Assembly (NCBI GenBank): GCA_964605235.1
Contig: CAZSBB010000019.1
Span: 49,295-113,294 of the forward strand
Length of the DNA: 64,000 bases
From: CAZSBB01 sp964605235
GTDB taxonomy: Bacteria > Planctomycetota > Phycisphaerae > Phycisphaerales > Phycisphaeraceae
Direction of reading: 5' to 3'
The notes below the pieces were generated by a model. The model was not told the DNA's origin and did not search any database. It worked only from the letters and a program-made list of their open reading frames with translations. The first letter of the stretch is position 1. The number at the start of each line of letters is the position of its first letter. Shown one piece after another: positions 52,113 through 60,718 of this stretch. The position numbers and the translations under genes were made by a program.

Positions 52113-54700
52113 TGACCCCGCGCTTCACCCGGCCTGCCTTCGGCTCCTCCTCCGCCCGCGCCCTGACCCTGGGAGCGGCGCTCGCCTGCGGCAGTGCCAT
52201 CCTGCATCCCCTCGCGCTGCCCTCCGCCGTGCTGGCGCAGCCCGCCGAGCCGGGACAGGAAAGCAATGCCGGGCATCAGCAGTTCGTCTTCGCCTACCGC
52301 CTCCTGCAACGCGGCGAGGACGCCCTGGCGATTGACGCCTTCGACAAATACCTCAGCAGCTTCCCCCGCGACGCCAAGCGTGGCGATGCGTTGTACTACC
52401 GCGCCCTGCTCTCCCGGCGCGCGGGGCGCAACGCCGAGGCGCTCAAGTATCTCGAAAACCTGCCCACGCCCAAGCACGTGCCCGACCATGCCGTGCTGCT
52501 GCTGCGCGGGCAACTCGCCAGCGATCTGGGGCAGCATCAGCAGGCGATTGAAGCCCTCGAAAAAATCGACCTGTCCAACCTGCGCCCGGACGTCAAGGCG
52601 TCGATCCACTACCTGCAGGGCCAGAGCTATCGCGGGTTGGGCAATCTCCCGGCCGCGGCGGTGCAACTGGGCGAGGTGGTCAAGCTCGACAGCACGCTGC
52701 GCCCTGGCGCGCTGGTGGATTTGGCGCGGGTGCAGATGGAACTGAAGCAACCCGCCGAGGCGCTCAAGACGCTTAAGCAGTGTCTGGCGCTGGATGATCC
52801 GCGCGTCGCCGCCGATGCCGCGCGGCTGGCGGGCGATCTGAGCTATCAGCAGAAGCAATACGAACCCGCGATCGAGTACTACAAACTGGTGCTCACCAAG
52901 TACACCACCAGCAGCCATGTGAGCCCCAGCGCGGTCGGGTTGCTGTGGTCGCAGTTTGAACTCAAGCAATACGGGCAGGTGCTCGCCAGCTTCGAACAGT
53001 ACAAAACCAATCTCGTGGGCCAGGACCAGGTGGCGGGTTGGTATCTCGCGGGCTCGAGCCAGCAGGAACTGGGCAAGCACGAGCAGGCGATCACGCTGTT
53101 CACCGCCATCCTCGCCGCCGCCACCGGCTCGCCGCTGGAGGACAAGGTGCTGTTCCGGCTGGCGTCGTGCCAGTATGAAGTCGGGCAGTACCACGGCATG
53201 ACCGATGCCATCGCCCGGCTGCGCAAGGCGTATCCCGACTCCCCCCGGCTGGCGGATGCCGGCTTCCTGATGGCGTCGGCGGCGCTCAAGCAGAATGACC
53301 TGACCAACGCGGCCGCCCGGCTGACGGCGATCATCGATGCCGGGCAGGCGCATGCCTACTACACGCAGGCGCTGCTGCAACGCGCCAAGCTCTATGAATC
53401 GAGCAATCAGCTCCAGCCGGCCGCCAACGACTACCAGACCTATGCCGCCGTGTACCGCGATGCCCAGGGCCAGTACAAGCTGCCGCTCACTTCGGTGCAC
53501 GAAGCCCTGCTGCGGCTGACGGACCTGAACTATCGGCTGGAGAAGTACGAAGCCGCGGATCAGGCGGCGGCGCAGCTCCTGGCGCTGGACAACCTGTCCC
53601 CGCTGGTGGAGAGCGAAGCGCTGTACCGCCGCGCCCTGGCGCTGGTGAAGCTCAAGGATTACCAGCGCGCCCATGATGTGCTGACCACGCTGCTGGATCG
53701 GCATCCGCAGAATCCGTATCGCGCGGACGCTCTGTACTACCGCGGCCTGCTGCTGACCACCCTCAAGAAGCCCGACGACGCCAACCGCGATCTGCTCGCC
53801 GCCGCCGGGAGCGATCAGTTGGCGCAGCCGCTGCGCATCAACGCCTGGCGCCTGCTGGGCATTCGCCACCGTGAAGCCAAAAAATCCGCCGAGGCGCTGG
53901 CGGCGCTGACCGCCCTGGAAGAGCTGGTCAGTCTGCGCGGGCTCACCAGCGATGAGAAGTTCTGGTTGGGCGACTACCACCTCAAACAGCACGACGCCAA
54001 GCTGGCGCTCAAGTACTTCCAGCCGCTGCTGGAGCCGGCCGCCAACAGTTCGCGGGCGCTGCGGGTGGAAACGCTGCTGCGCACCGCCAAGGCGCTGCGG
54101 CAACTGCAGGACCGCGATGCGGCGATCCTCGCCCTGCGTGAAGTCATCGCCACCGGCCAGGGCCAGGGCTTTGCCGCCCGGCTGGAGCTGGCGCAGACGC
54201 TGATGGAGAAGCAGGAGTACGAGGAAGCGCTGGGCGAACTGGACGGGCTGATCAACGTCGAGGATACGCCGATTGCCGCCAACGCGTTGTTCGATCAATC
54301 GACCTGCCACCTGGCGCTGGCGGCCGACCGGCTGCGGGCGTCGGACCAGGCTGGGGTCAAGCTGCAGCGCGAGGAAGCGCGTAAGGCGCTCAAGCGGCTG
54401 GTGCTGCTGTACTCATTCAAAGAGCTGTCGCCGCTGCCGGAGCTGAGCTTCCTGGGCTTGGCGGAAATCGCTTTGGAGCAGGGCAACGCCCCGGCCGCGA
54501 AGGCGGAGTGGAACGAACTGCTGGAGAAGTTCCCCGAGGGGCCGTTCGCGGTGTACGCCAAAGCGCAGCTCGCCAAGGCGGACAATCAGGTGAACGTCGC
54601 GCGGGGCCTGCTGGCGCAGTTGCAGCAGCAGACGAATCTGGACCCGCGTCTGGCGGCGCGGGTGGCGGAAGCGCTCAAGCAGTTGGAGGGCCGGTCATGA
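52112..54700 (+). CDS. Exported TPR-repeat protein of the ExbBD operon
   Basis: 862 residues. Signal peptide to about residue 42 (ALTLGAALACGSAIL, then cleavage near VLAQP). The rest is nearly all TPR-like helix pairs, with repeated YxRALxLxKLKDY, AxYYRGLLLTTL and similar patterns, about twenty repeats by eye. Periplasmic. In Tol-Pal the equivalent position is held by CpoB/YbgF, also an exported TPR protein, so a scaffold or coordinator role is likely. This one is far larger. Its stop overlaps the vWA start by 4 nt. Confidence 0.85.
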   Translation: MTPRFTRPAFGSSSARALTLGAALACGSAILHPLALPSAVLAQPAEPGQESNAGHQQFVFAYRLLQRGEDALAIDAFDKYLSSFPRDAKRGDALYYRALLSRRAGRNAEALKYLENLPTPKHVPDHAVLLLRGQLASDLGQHQQAIEALEKIDLSNLRPDVKASIHYLQGQSYRGLGNLPAAAVQLGEVVKLDSTLRPGALVDLARVQMELKQPAEALKTLKQCLALDDPRVAADAARLAGDLSYQQKQYEPAIEYYKLVLTKYTTSSHVSPSAVGLLWSQFELKQYGQVLASFEQYKTNLVGQDQVAGWYLAGSSQQELGKHEQAITLFTAILAAATGSPLEDKVLFRLASCQYEVGQYHGMTDAIARLRKAYPDSPRLADAGFLMASAALKQNDLTNAAARLTAIIDAGQAHAYYTQALLQRAKLYESSNQLQPAANDYQTYAAVYRDAQGQYKLPLTSVHEALLRLTDLNYRLEKYEAADQAAAQLLALDNLSPLVESEALYRRALALVKLKDYQRAHDVLTTLLDRHPQNPYRADALYYRGLLLTTLKKPDDANRDLLAAAGSDQLAQPLRINAWRLLGIRHREAKKSAEALAALTALEELVSLRGLTSDEKFWLGDYHLKQHDAKLALKYFQPLLEPAANSSRALRVETLLRTAKALRQLQDRDAAILALREVIATGQGQGFAARLELAQTLMEKQEYEEALGELDGLINVEDTPIAANALFDQSTCHLALAADRLRASDQAGVKLQREEARKALKRLVLLYSFKELSPLPELSFLGLAEIALEQGNAPAAKAEWNELLEKFPEGPFAVYAKAQLAKADNQVNVARGLLAQLQQQTNLDPRLAARVAEALKQLEGRS

Positions 54701-56601
54701 TTCCACGTGACGCCGCGCCCGCCCACCTGGCGCGGAAGCTCAACCAACCTGGCGGTCCGGGGGGCGGTCCGGGGGGCGGTCCCGGCAGTCCACCGCCCAG
54801 CGGGCCGATGCGCTACCACCGCTGCGCGGCAGACTACGCCAACGGGTTGTTCTTTTTCTGTCTGGTGATCAGTCTGATTGCTCACCTGCTGCTGGCGTAC
54901 CGTTTTTACAACGTGCCGCTGGGGCGGATCGACCCGAGCCTGCTGGGGCATCGCGAGGACACGCTGTACGTGCAGCGCCGGCAGGACCAGGACATCATGG
55001 TCGCCGAGGAGAGTTCCGCCCAGGGGACCCAGGCCGTGGAGCCGTTGGAGAAGAAGCTGCCGGATGTCGCGGAACTGAGCGCCGCGCTGCTGGCGGACAA
55101 GCCCACGCCCAAGGAAGCGCCCACGACGCTGCCGCCGGTGGAAGTCAAGCCCGTGGTGGATCAGCGTCCGGAGGAAACGCCCGGCGGCGCGGGCGTGGAA
55201 GGCGCCCCGCCGGTGACGCTGCCTGACGCGGTGCGCGACATGCTGGCGGTCCGGCTGGATGTGGATGTGAAGTTTCAGGATGGCGACAGCAAGCCCGGCG
55301 CGGGGACTGGCAGCGGCTTTGGGGTTGGTCCGGGCACGGGTGAAGGCACGGCCGTGAACATCCTCGCCGCCAGCCGCCTGATGGGTGGCAGCAATCCGCA
55401 GCCGCCCAAGCTCGAGCCGCCCAAATTCCAGGACAACCGCACTGAACAGGTGGTGGATGAGCGTCTCCTCCCGGCGGCGCTGCCGCCACCGGACATCGAC
55501 TTCACACAGATCGCCCTGCAGGGCACCACGCAACTGGATATTCCCGAGCATCTGGATGCGGACTTCGATTATTTCGTCACCCGCTACATCCCGCCCCAGC
55601 AGGACCGCAAAGGCTGGTTCGGCCGCAGCGAGGATCCCGACGACGACCGCCCCTACTTCCGGGTCGATATCGTCCCGCGCCAGACGCTCAAACGCCTGCA
55701 CACCATGCCCAAGGACCTGGTGATCCTCATCGACACCTCCGGCTCGGTGCCGCAGACCTGGGTCGATCAGATCGTGCGCGGCGTGCGCGACGGGCTGGCG
55801 ACGCTCAACGAGGGCGACCGCTTCAACATCGTCTTCTTCAACCAGAACGCGGTGTTCTTCAACCCCAACCAGATCGTCCCCTTCAACGATGAAACCTTCC
55901 GCCAGGCGCAGGCGTTCCTGACCGACCGCAAGAGCGACGGCTACACCGATGTGAATGCCGCCCTGTCCCGGCTGCTGGTGCGCGACCTGAGCGTGGAACG
56001 GGTCTACAACCTGGTGCTCATCAGCGACGGCCGGCCGACCAAGGGCGTGCTCGACACGCGCGACCTGATCAACCTCATCACCCGCGACAACGACCTGGTC
56101 GCCAGCATCTACGCGGTGGGCGTCACCGGCCGGCAGAACCGCGAACTGCTCGAGTTCCTCGCCTACCGCAACAAGGGCTTCTGCGTCTTCAGCACCGACG
56201 AGTTCTCCTGCGCCCAGGACGTGCGCGACCTGCTCAGCCGGCTGCGCTACCCGATCATGAAAGACGTGCGGGTGAGCGTGATGGGCGTGGACCCGGAGGA
56301 TGTGTTCCCCGAAGCCCTGCCCAACCTGCATCAGGGTCAGAAGTTCCTGCTGTTCGGCCGCTATGACCGCGCCCGCCCGTTCACCATGCGGCTGGTGGGA
56401 CACAACGGCAAGCGGCTGCTGGACCTGACCTTCACCAAGGACCTGGCGATCGCCGAGACCAGCGACGAGAAGATGAGCTTCGACTGGGCGTTCTGGAAGC
56501 TGCATCACCTCTACAGCGAGATGATCCGCAAGGGCGACACCGAGGAAATCCGCAAGCAGATCGACTACCTCGCCCGCAAGTACAAGCTCAAGACGTACTG
56601 A
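54697..56601 (+). CDS. TonB/TolA-topology transducer with C-terminal vWA domain
   Basis: 634 residues. A cytoplasmic tail with a GGP tandem repeat (residues 19-30) is followed by one membrane helix (about 50-68) containing S59-x3-H63, the signature that TonB and TolA helices use to contact ExbB/TolQ. A long Pro/Glu/Lys-rich periplasmic linker then runs to about 325. The vWA domain has a complete MIDAS: D346, S348, S350 (DTSGS), T417 and D444. ATG 54697 overlaps the TPR stop by 4 nt; GGAGGG lies upstream. No TonB or TolA C-terminal domain is present. I infer a force transducer that uses a metal-dependent adhesion domain as its output. Confidence 0.8.
   Translation: MIPRDAAPAHLARKLNQPGGPGGGPGGGPGSPPPSGPMRYHRCAADYANGLFFFCLVISLIAHLLLAYRFYNVPLGRIDPSLLGHREDTLYVQRRQDQDIMVAEESSAQGTQAVEPLEKKLPDVAELSAALLADKPTPKEAPTTLPPVEVKPVVDQRPEETPGGAGVEGAPPVTLPDAVRDMLAVRLDVDVKFQDGDSKPGAGTGSGFGVGPGTGEGTAVNILAASRLMGGSNPQPPKLEPPKFQDNRTEQVVDERLLPAALPPPDIDFTQIALQGTTQLDIPEHLDADFDYFVTRYIPPQQDRKGWFGRSEDPDDDRPYFRVDIVPRQTLKRLHTMPKDLVILIDTSGSVPQTWVDQIVRGVRDGLATLNEGDRFNIVFFNQNAVFFNPNQIVPFNDETFRQAQAFLTDRKSDGYTDVNAALSRLLVRDLSVERVYNLVLISDGRPTKGVLDTRDLINLITRDNDLVASIYAVGVTGRQNRELLEFLAYRNKGFCVFSTDEFSCAQDVRDLLSRLRYPIMKDVRVSVMGVDPEDVFPEALPNLHQGQKFLLFGRYDRARPFTMRLVGHNGKRLLDLTFTKDLAIAETSDEKMSFDWAFWKLHHLYSEMIRKGDTEEIRKQIDYLARKYKLKTY
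54751..54786 (+). repeat. Tandem 12-nt repeat inside the vWA gene
   Basis: Near-identical GGGGGGCGGTCC units, about three copies, encode the Gly-Gly-Pro-rich cytoplasmic tail before the membrane helix. Copy number could vary between strains. Confidence 0.5.
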
Positions 56602-56654
56602 GCTGCGCCGCCGTATGCGTTGGCGCCCTCGCACTCGCGCGGGCTCCTGTCTTC

Positions 56655-56833
56655 AACGAGCCGGAAGCGTCAGCGACGGGCAGTGCGCACGATTGCCATG
56701 CGGCATTCGTGCTCGCCCAGTGACCTGCGTACGCCCAGAGTTTGCTCGTTAAGCACCATCAAACGTCCCGGCTGTGCTTCGGCAGCAAATGGCAATCGTG
56801 CGCCCTGCCCGTCGCTGACGCTTCCGGCTCGTT
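56655..56833. repeat. Long ACGAGCC-type palindromic element, 179 bp
   Basis: The two 45-bp ends are inverted copies with a single mismatch, starting AACGAGCCGGAAGCGTCAGC. Between them is about 90 bp with no further symmetry. It occupies half of the 388-bp gap between the vWA gene and the enolase-family gene. The remaining bases hold no gene. It looks like a non-autonomous mobile element; I see no clear target-site duplication. Confidence 0.8.
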
Positions 56834-56989
56834 GGCGCTGCGCCAAGTCCACTTGCATGCCAGTAATCCGCCAGATCCGCACGCGGCGCTGGATGATCGA
56901 CTGAAATCCCCTGTTTTCATCCCACTTTCGCTCCGGCATTCCGGTCGCTATGCTGATTCTGATATGTCAGTTTGCCCAGGAGCAACCTC

Positions 56990-58207
56990 ATGAAAATCAC
57001 CGCCGTCCACACGGTGCTGCTGACCGGACCCTGCACCGAAGACCCGTTTCTGCTCGAATCGCGCCAGCGCCGCAGCGCCGCGTTTGTCGAGCTGCACACC
57101 GACGCCGGGGTGATCGGGCTGGGCGAAACGTACATCGGGTACTTCATCCCCGAAGCGGTGCCGGCGGTGGTGGAGTTCTTCGCGCCGATCCTCATTGGTC
57201 AGGGCGTCGACGATATTCCCACGCTGTATCGGCGGATGTATCAATGCGGCAACTACTGGTGTCGCGTCGGGCTGGGGGCGGCCGTGATCACCGCGCTCGA
57301 AGCGGCGCTGTGGGACCTCAAGGGCAAGCTGCTGGGTCAACCGGTCCATCAGTTGCTCAGCGCCCACCCCGCGCCCGCCAGCCTGCCCGCCTACGCCACC
57401 GGGGGGCCGAGCAATTTTCCCACCGACAAGCTGCGGCGCAAGCTGGAGTTTTACCTGTCCCTGGGGTTCAACGGCTTCAAGATCGGCGCGGGTTGGCATC
57501 ACCTGGGCAAGGGCTATGAGCATCACGCCCAGCCCGAGGCGGCCGCCCAGCTTGAAGCGGACAAGCTCGCATTCGTCCGGCAAACCGTCGGCCCCGACGT
57601 GCGCGTGCTGATGGACGGACACATGGGCAACAGCGACGGCGTCACCTGGACGCTCCCGACCGCCGCGGCGGTGATGCAGGCGGTCGCGCCCTACAACCTG
57701 GGTTTCTTTGAGGAGCCCCTGCACTACACCGACCTGACCGGCTACCGCGAGCTGTGCAAAGTCAGCCCCGTGCCCATCGCCGGCGGGGAATGTCTCGCGG
57801 CCCCGTGCGAGTGGCAGCCGTTCATCGAACAGGACGCCTTCCACATCGGCCAGCCTGATGCCGCGTTCAACAGCGGGCTGAGCGCGTTCGTGCAGATCGC
57901 CGCGCAGTTCCACCAGCGTGGGCGTCAGATCGCCAGCCACGCCTGGGGGGCCGGCGGGGCGCTGATGCAGAATCTCCATGCCGCCTTCGCCTGTCCCAAC
58001 ACCTTCATCCTGGAAATCCCGCCCGCCTTCGGCCCGCTGCACCGCGAAGTGGTCGGCGACAGCTTCGTCATGCGTGACGGCCGCGTGCTCGCCCCCACCA
58101 CGCCGGGGCTGGGCATTGTGCTGACCGACGAACTGAAGCGCCGCTTCCCCTTCGTCCCCGGCAGCGGCGAGTTCAACAGCATGCCGGGCAAGATTCTGCG
58201 TGATTAA
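56990..58207 (+). CDS. Mandelate racemase/muconate-lactonizing-type enolase superfamily enzyme
   Basis: 405 residues. An N-terminal capping domain (MKITAVHTVLLTG) precedes a TIM barrel with K164 (KIGAGW) and metal ligands D209 (LMDGHMG), E241 or E242 (FFEEPL) and E267 (GGEC), plus ASHAWGAGG near the end. Enzymes of this family dehydrate sugar acids or racemise alpha-substituted carboxylates. Start at ATG 56990 with AGGAG 7 nt upstream. It lies upstream of a D-2-hydroxyacid dehydrogenase and a GntR regulator, pointing to a sugar-acid catabolic pathway. Confidence 0.9.
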   Translation: MKITAVHTVLLTGPCTEDPFLLESRQRRSAAFVELHTDAGVIGLGETYIGYFIPEAVPAVVEFFAPILIGQGVDDIPTLYRRMYQCGNYWCRVGLGAAVITALEAALWDLKGKLLGQPVHQLLSAHPAPASLPAYATGGPSNFPTDKLRRKLEFYLSLGFNGFKIGAGWHHLGKGYEHHAQPEAAAQLEADKLAFVRQTVGPDVRVLMDGHMGNSDGVTWTLPTAAAVMQAVAPYNLGFFEEPLHYTDLTGYRELCKVSPVPIAGGECLAAPCEWQPFIEQDAFHIGQPDAAFNSGLSAFVQIAAQFHQRGRQIASHAWGAGGALMQNLHAAFACPNTFILEIPPAFGPLHREVVGDSFVMRDGRVLAPTTPGLGIVLTDELKRRFPFVPGSGEFNSMPGKILRD

Positions 58208-58238
58208 CTCAGCCTGGGAAACCAGCGCCGAAAAAAGT

Positions 58239-58349
58239 AACCACAGAGACACAGAGCACACCGAGTCATGCCCACAGAGAAAGATGGATGCGCCTGAACC
58301 GGTCCACTCCGCAGGCATTTCCTCCGTGTTCTCTGTGCCTCTGTGGTGG
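58239..58349. repeat. CACAGAG-type palindromic element, copy 3
   Basis: Starts AACCACAGAGACACAGAGCA, ends CTCTGTGCCTCTGTGGTGG. About 110 bp, between two plus-strand genes of the presumed sugar-acid operon. Confidence 0.8.
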
Positions 58350-58384
58350 TCTTGAATTGCTTCCAACTTACCCGTGAAAACCCT

Positions 58385-59398
58385 ATGAAAATCCTCATCG
58401 ACCTGCCGTTGGATGAAACCGCCTATGCCGCGTTGCAAGCTTTGCCGGGCGTGCAGGTGACCTTGCCAGCCGACCACGCCGAAGATGCCGTGCGACCGCT
58501 GCCCGCGGAGGTGATCCGCGATGTGGAGGTCATGCTGTCGAGTCGGCCGCCGGCGAACCTGGACGACATGAAACAGTTGCGCTGGCTGCAACTGGGCTGC
58601 GCCGGGTTCGAGCACATCATCCCGCTGAACTTCCCGGCGCGCGGCGTCACCGTCACCAACGGCGCGGGCGTGTTCGACACCGCCATCGCCGAGTGGAACG
58701 TGATGATGATGATCGCTCTGGCGCGTCATCTGGTGGAAATGATCGACCATCAGCGCGGGGCGGTGTGGGATCGCTCTGCACGCTTCCAGTACGAAATCCG
58801 CGGCTCGACGGTCGGCTTCTGGGGTTATGGCGGCCTCGCCCGCGCGACGGCGCGCCACTGCAAAAGCCTGGGCATGCAGGTGCACACGCTGACCCGCAAC
58901 GGCCCCACGCCGCGTCATGACAAGTACTGCGAGCCGGGGGCCGGCGATCCCGACGGCACGCTCCCCGACCGCGACTTCCGCCCCGAGCAGCGCGCTGAGT
59001 TCCTGCGCGGACTGGACTTTCTCATCATCGCCATGCCGCTGACTCCCGCCACGCGCGGGCTGGTCGGCGCGGATGATCTGCGTCAGCTCAAACCCTCGGC
59101 CTTCCTGCTCAACCCGGCGCGCGGGCCGTTGATTCAGGAGCAGCCGCTGGTTCAGGCGCTGCGCGAGAAATGGTTTGCCGGGGCGGCGCTCGACACGCAC
59201 TACGTCTATCCCCTGCCGCCCGAGCATCCGCTGTGGGCGCTGCCCAATGTGATGCTCACCCCGCACATCTCCGGCTCCGACGGCAGCCCGTTTTTCACGC
59301 AGCGCGTGTGGCGCATCTTCATGGAAAACCTGCGCCGCCAGCGGGCGGGCGAGCCGCTGCTGAATGTGCTGTCGGCGGCGGCGCTCACGCCGGCGTGA
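58385..59398 (+). CDS. D-2-hydroxyacid dehydrogenase-family protein lacking the catalytic Glu
   Basis: 337 residues. NAD-binding segment GFWGYGGLARATA (final Gly of GxGxxG replaced by Ala). The substrate-binding Arg is R246 (LNPARGP) and the catalytic His is H294 (TPHIS). The residue that pairs with this His, Glu269 in phosphoglycerate dehydrogenase, is Tyr275 here (DTHYVYPLP instead of DVFxxEPLP). The enzyme may be slow, altered or use another base. It lies in line with the enolase-family enzyme and probably acts on a related hydroxy or keto acid. Confidence 0.85.
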   Translation: MKILIDLPLDETAYAALQALPGVQVTLPADHAEDAVRPLPAEVIRDVEVMLSSRPPANLDDMKQLRWLQLGCAGFEHIIPLNFPARGVTVTNGAGVFDTAIAEWNVMMMIALARHLVEMIDHQRGAVWDRSARFQYEIRGSTVGFWGYGGLARATARHCKSLGMQVHTLTRNGPTPRHDKYCEPGAGDPDGTLPDRDFRPEQRAEFLRGLDFLIIAMPLTPATRGLVGADDLRQLKPSAFLLNPARGPLIQEQPLVQALREKWFAGAALDTHYVYPLPPEHPLWALPNVMLTPHISGSDGSPFFTQRVWRIFMENLRRQRAGEPLLNVLSAAALTPA

Positions 59399-59404
59399 AA
59401 TGTT

Positions 59405-59692
59405 CTTGTAGGTCCGGGCTCGCCCGGACAGGATGAACCATTGGCGTACAAATGTCCGGGCAAGCCCTCACTCTTACCCACAAGTCCCCAAACCCTCGTT
59501 TTCACGGTAAAAACAAGGATTGCACTACGTAAACGGGGGCTTGAGAATAGGCAAACTACAACTGCCCGGACCTTGCAGAAATCAGCAGGCCGCCCTGATG
59601 GCTCTCGAAGGTGGCCCAACAAGTGAATCGACAGGGCTGGTGAAGCACCATAAAAAGATGTGGGTAAGAGTGAGGGCCAGCCCGGACCTACG
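59405..59692. repeat. Imperfect long inverted repeat, about 290 bp
   Basis: The left arm is GTAGGTCCGGGCT, then 42 bp carrying a second CCGGAC/GTCCGGGC pair, then AGCCCTCACTCTTACCCACA. The right arm is the complement of both blocks without the 42 bp. About 175 bp lies between the arms. No reading frame of note. It fills the gap between the dehydrogenase and the convergent GntR gene. Confidence 0.75.
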
Positions 59693-59713
59693 AATGCCGT
59701 TGCGCCCGGGGCG

Positions 59714-60490
59714 TCACGGGGCGGACGTGATTTCCTGCACGGCCACGAGGATATGGGTCAGCATCGCCCGCGCGGCAAGTTCGCCATCGCCGGCGGCGAG
59801 GATGTCGACCAGTTGCTCGTGAGTCACGTTGGGGCCGGTCGCCGGCCGAGCGACGGGTCGGCGCATCCAGGCCGCCACGCAATCGACCACCACGCGTTGA
59901 TCGAGCAGCGCCCGCAGCAACCAGCGATTGCCGCTGGCGCGGGCGATGGCGGTGTGGAAGGCGGCTTCGGCTTCGGTCAGCACGGCAGGCGTCTGCGGGC
60001 GGGACAGTCGATCCAGTCGCTGCGCCAACTGCCGCAGCTCGGTTTGCTGCTCGGCGGTCAGTCGGCCGGCGGCGAGACGGCACGCCATGGATTCCAGGGC
60101 GGCGCGCAGGTGGAGCAGTTGCAGGTAATCCTCGGGGGACCATTGCCCGACATAGGAGCCGGAGCGCGGCCGGCGCTCGACCACGCCGGCGAACGCCAAC
60201 TGGTCCAACGCCATCTTCACCGGTGCGCGGCCCACGCCCAGCCGTCGCGCCAGCATGCCTTCGCCTAAACGCTGGCCCGGCTTGAGCGCGCCGCTGCGGA
60301 TCTCCGCCAGCAGTCGCGCCACGGTCTGGTCCACCAGACGCCCCCCGCCGGCGGCGTCTGCGGGTGCTGTTGCACGCGCGGGCTTGCGGGAGGTTCCGGG
60401 GGTTCCGGGGAGTCCGGGGTTTCCGGGGGTTCCCTTAGCTCGACGTGGCTTGGGGGTGGAACGTGATGCGGAGGACGAGCCGGTGGCCAT
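59714..60490 (-). CDS. GntR-family (FadR subfamily) transcriptional regulator
   Basis: 258 residues. An unusual N-terminal tail of about 50 residues holds Gly-x-Pro triplets (residues about 20-34). The winged helix follows (VARLLAEIRSGALKPGQRL, EGMLARRLGVGRAPVKMAL), and then an FCD effector domain with likely metal His in AFHTAIARASGN and VTHEQLV. FadR-type regulators respond to organic acids. The convergent sugar-acid genes at 57-59.4 kb are the obvious targets, but no operator could be identified. Confidence 0.88.
   Translation of the reverse strand: MATGSSSASRSTPKPRRAKGTPGNPGLPGTPGTSRKPARATAPADAAGGGRLVDQTVARLLAEIRSGALKPGQRLGEGMLARRLGVGRAPVKMALDQLAFAGVVERRPRSGSYVGQWSPEDYLQLLHLRAALESMACRLAAGRLTAEQQTELRQLAQRLDRLSRPQTPAVLTEAEAAFHTAIARASGNRWLLRALLDQRVVVDCVAAWMRRPVARPATGPNVTHEQLVDILAAGDGELAARAMLTHILVAVQEITSAP
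60391..60434 (-). repeat. Tandem 9-nt repeats inside the GntR gene
   Basis: About five imperfect copies of GGTTCCGGG on the plus strand. On the coding strand they give consecutive Gly-x-Pro triplets ahead of the DNA-binding domain. Slippage could change the copy number. Confidence 0.6.
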
Positions 60491-60533
60491 GTGGTCATGC
60501 TACGTCAGATGATGGGGATTTGCCCGCAAAGTT

Positions 60534-60651
60534 GAACGAGCCGCAAGCGTGAACGACGGGCAGAGCGCACGGTCACCCGGGCGTCAGGGATTCACCGTGT
60601 ACTGCCTGGCGTCTGTTGACGTAGCCCGTCGCTGACGCTTCCGGCTCGTTC
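60534..60651. repeat. Long ACGAGCC-type palindromic element, 118 bp
   Basis: Arms GAACGAGCCGCAAGCGTGAA and the near-complement of GAACGAGCCGGAAGCGTCAG; the ends are the same as in the 179-bp element at 56655 but the middle differs. It fills the gap between divergent GntR and gatC. Confidence 0.8.
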
Positions 60652-60718
60652 AGGCCAGCGTTTGCACGACGCGGCGGGGACCCCGCGCTGGGGGGGCGAG
60701 TTTGCTACGCTATGCCGC

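Noticed and set aside
52109..56634. Minus-strand frames of about 700 residues opposite the TPR and vWA genes
   Set aside because: Same shadow effect; no motifs, and the plus-strand genes overlap in operon fashion.
56620..56904. A 94-residue plus-strand frame over the 179-bp palindrome
   Set aside because: It is read through an inverted repeat, and no start signal or family likeness was found.
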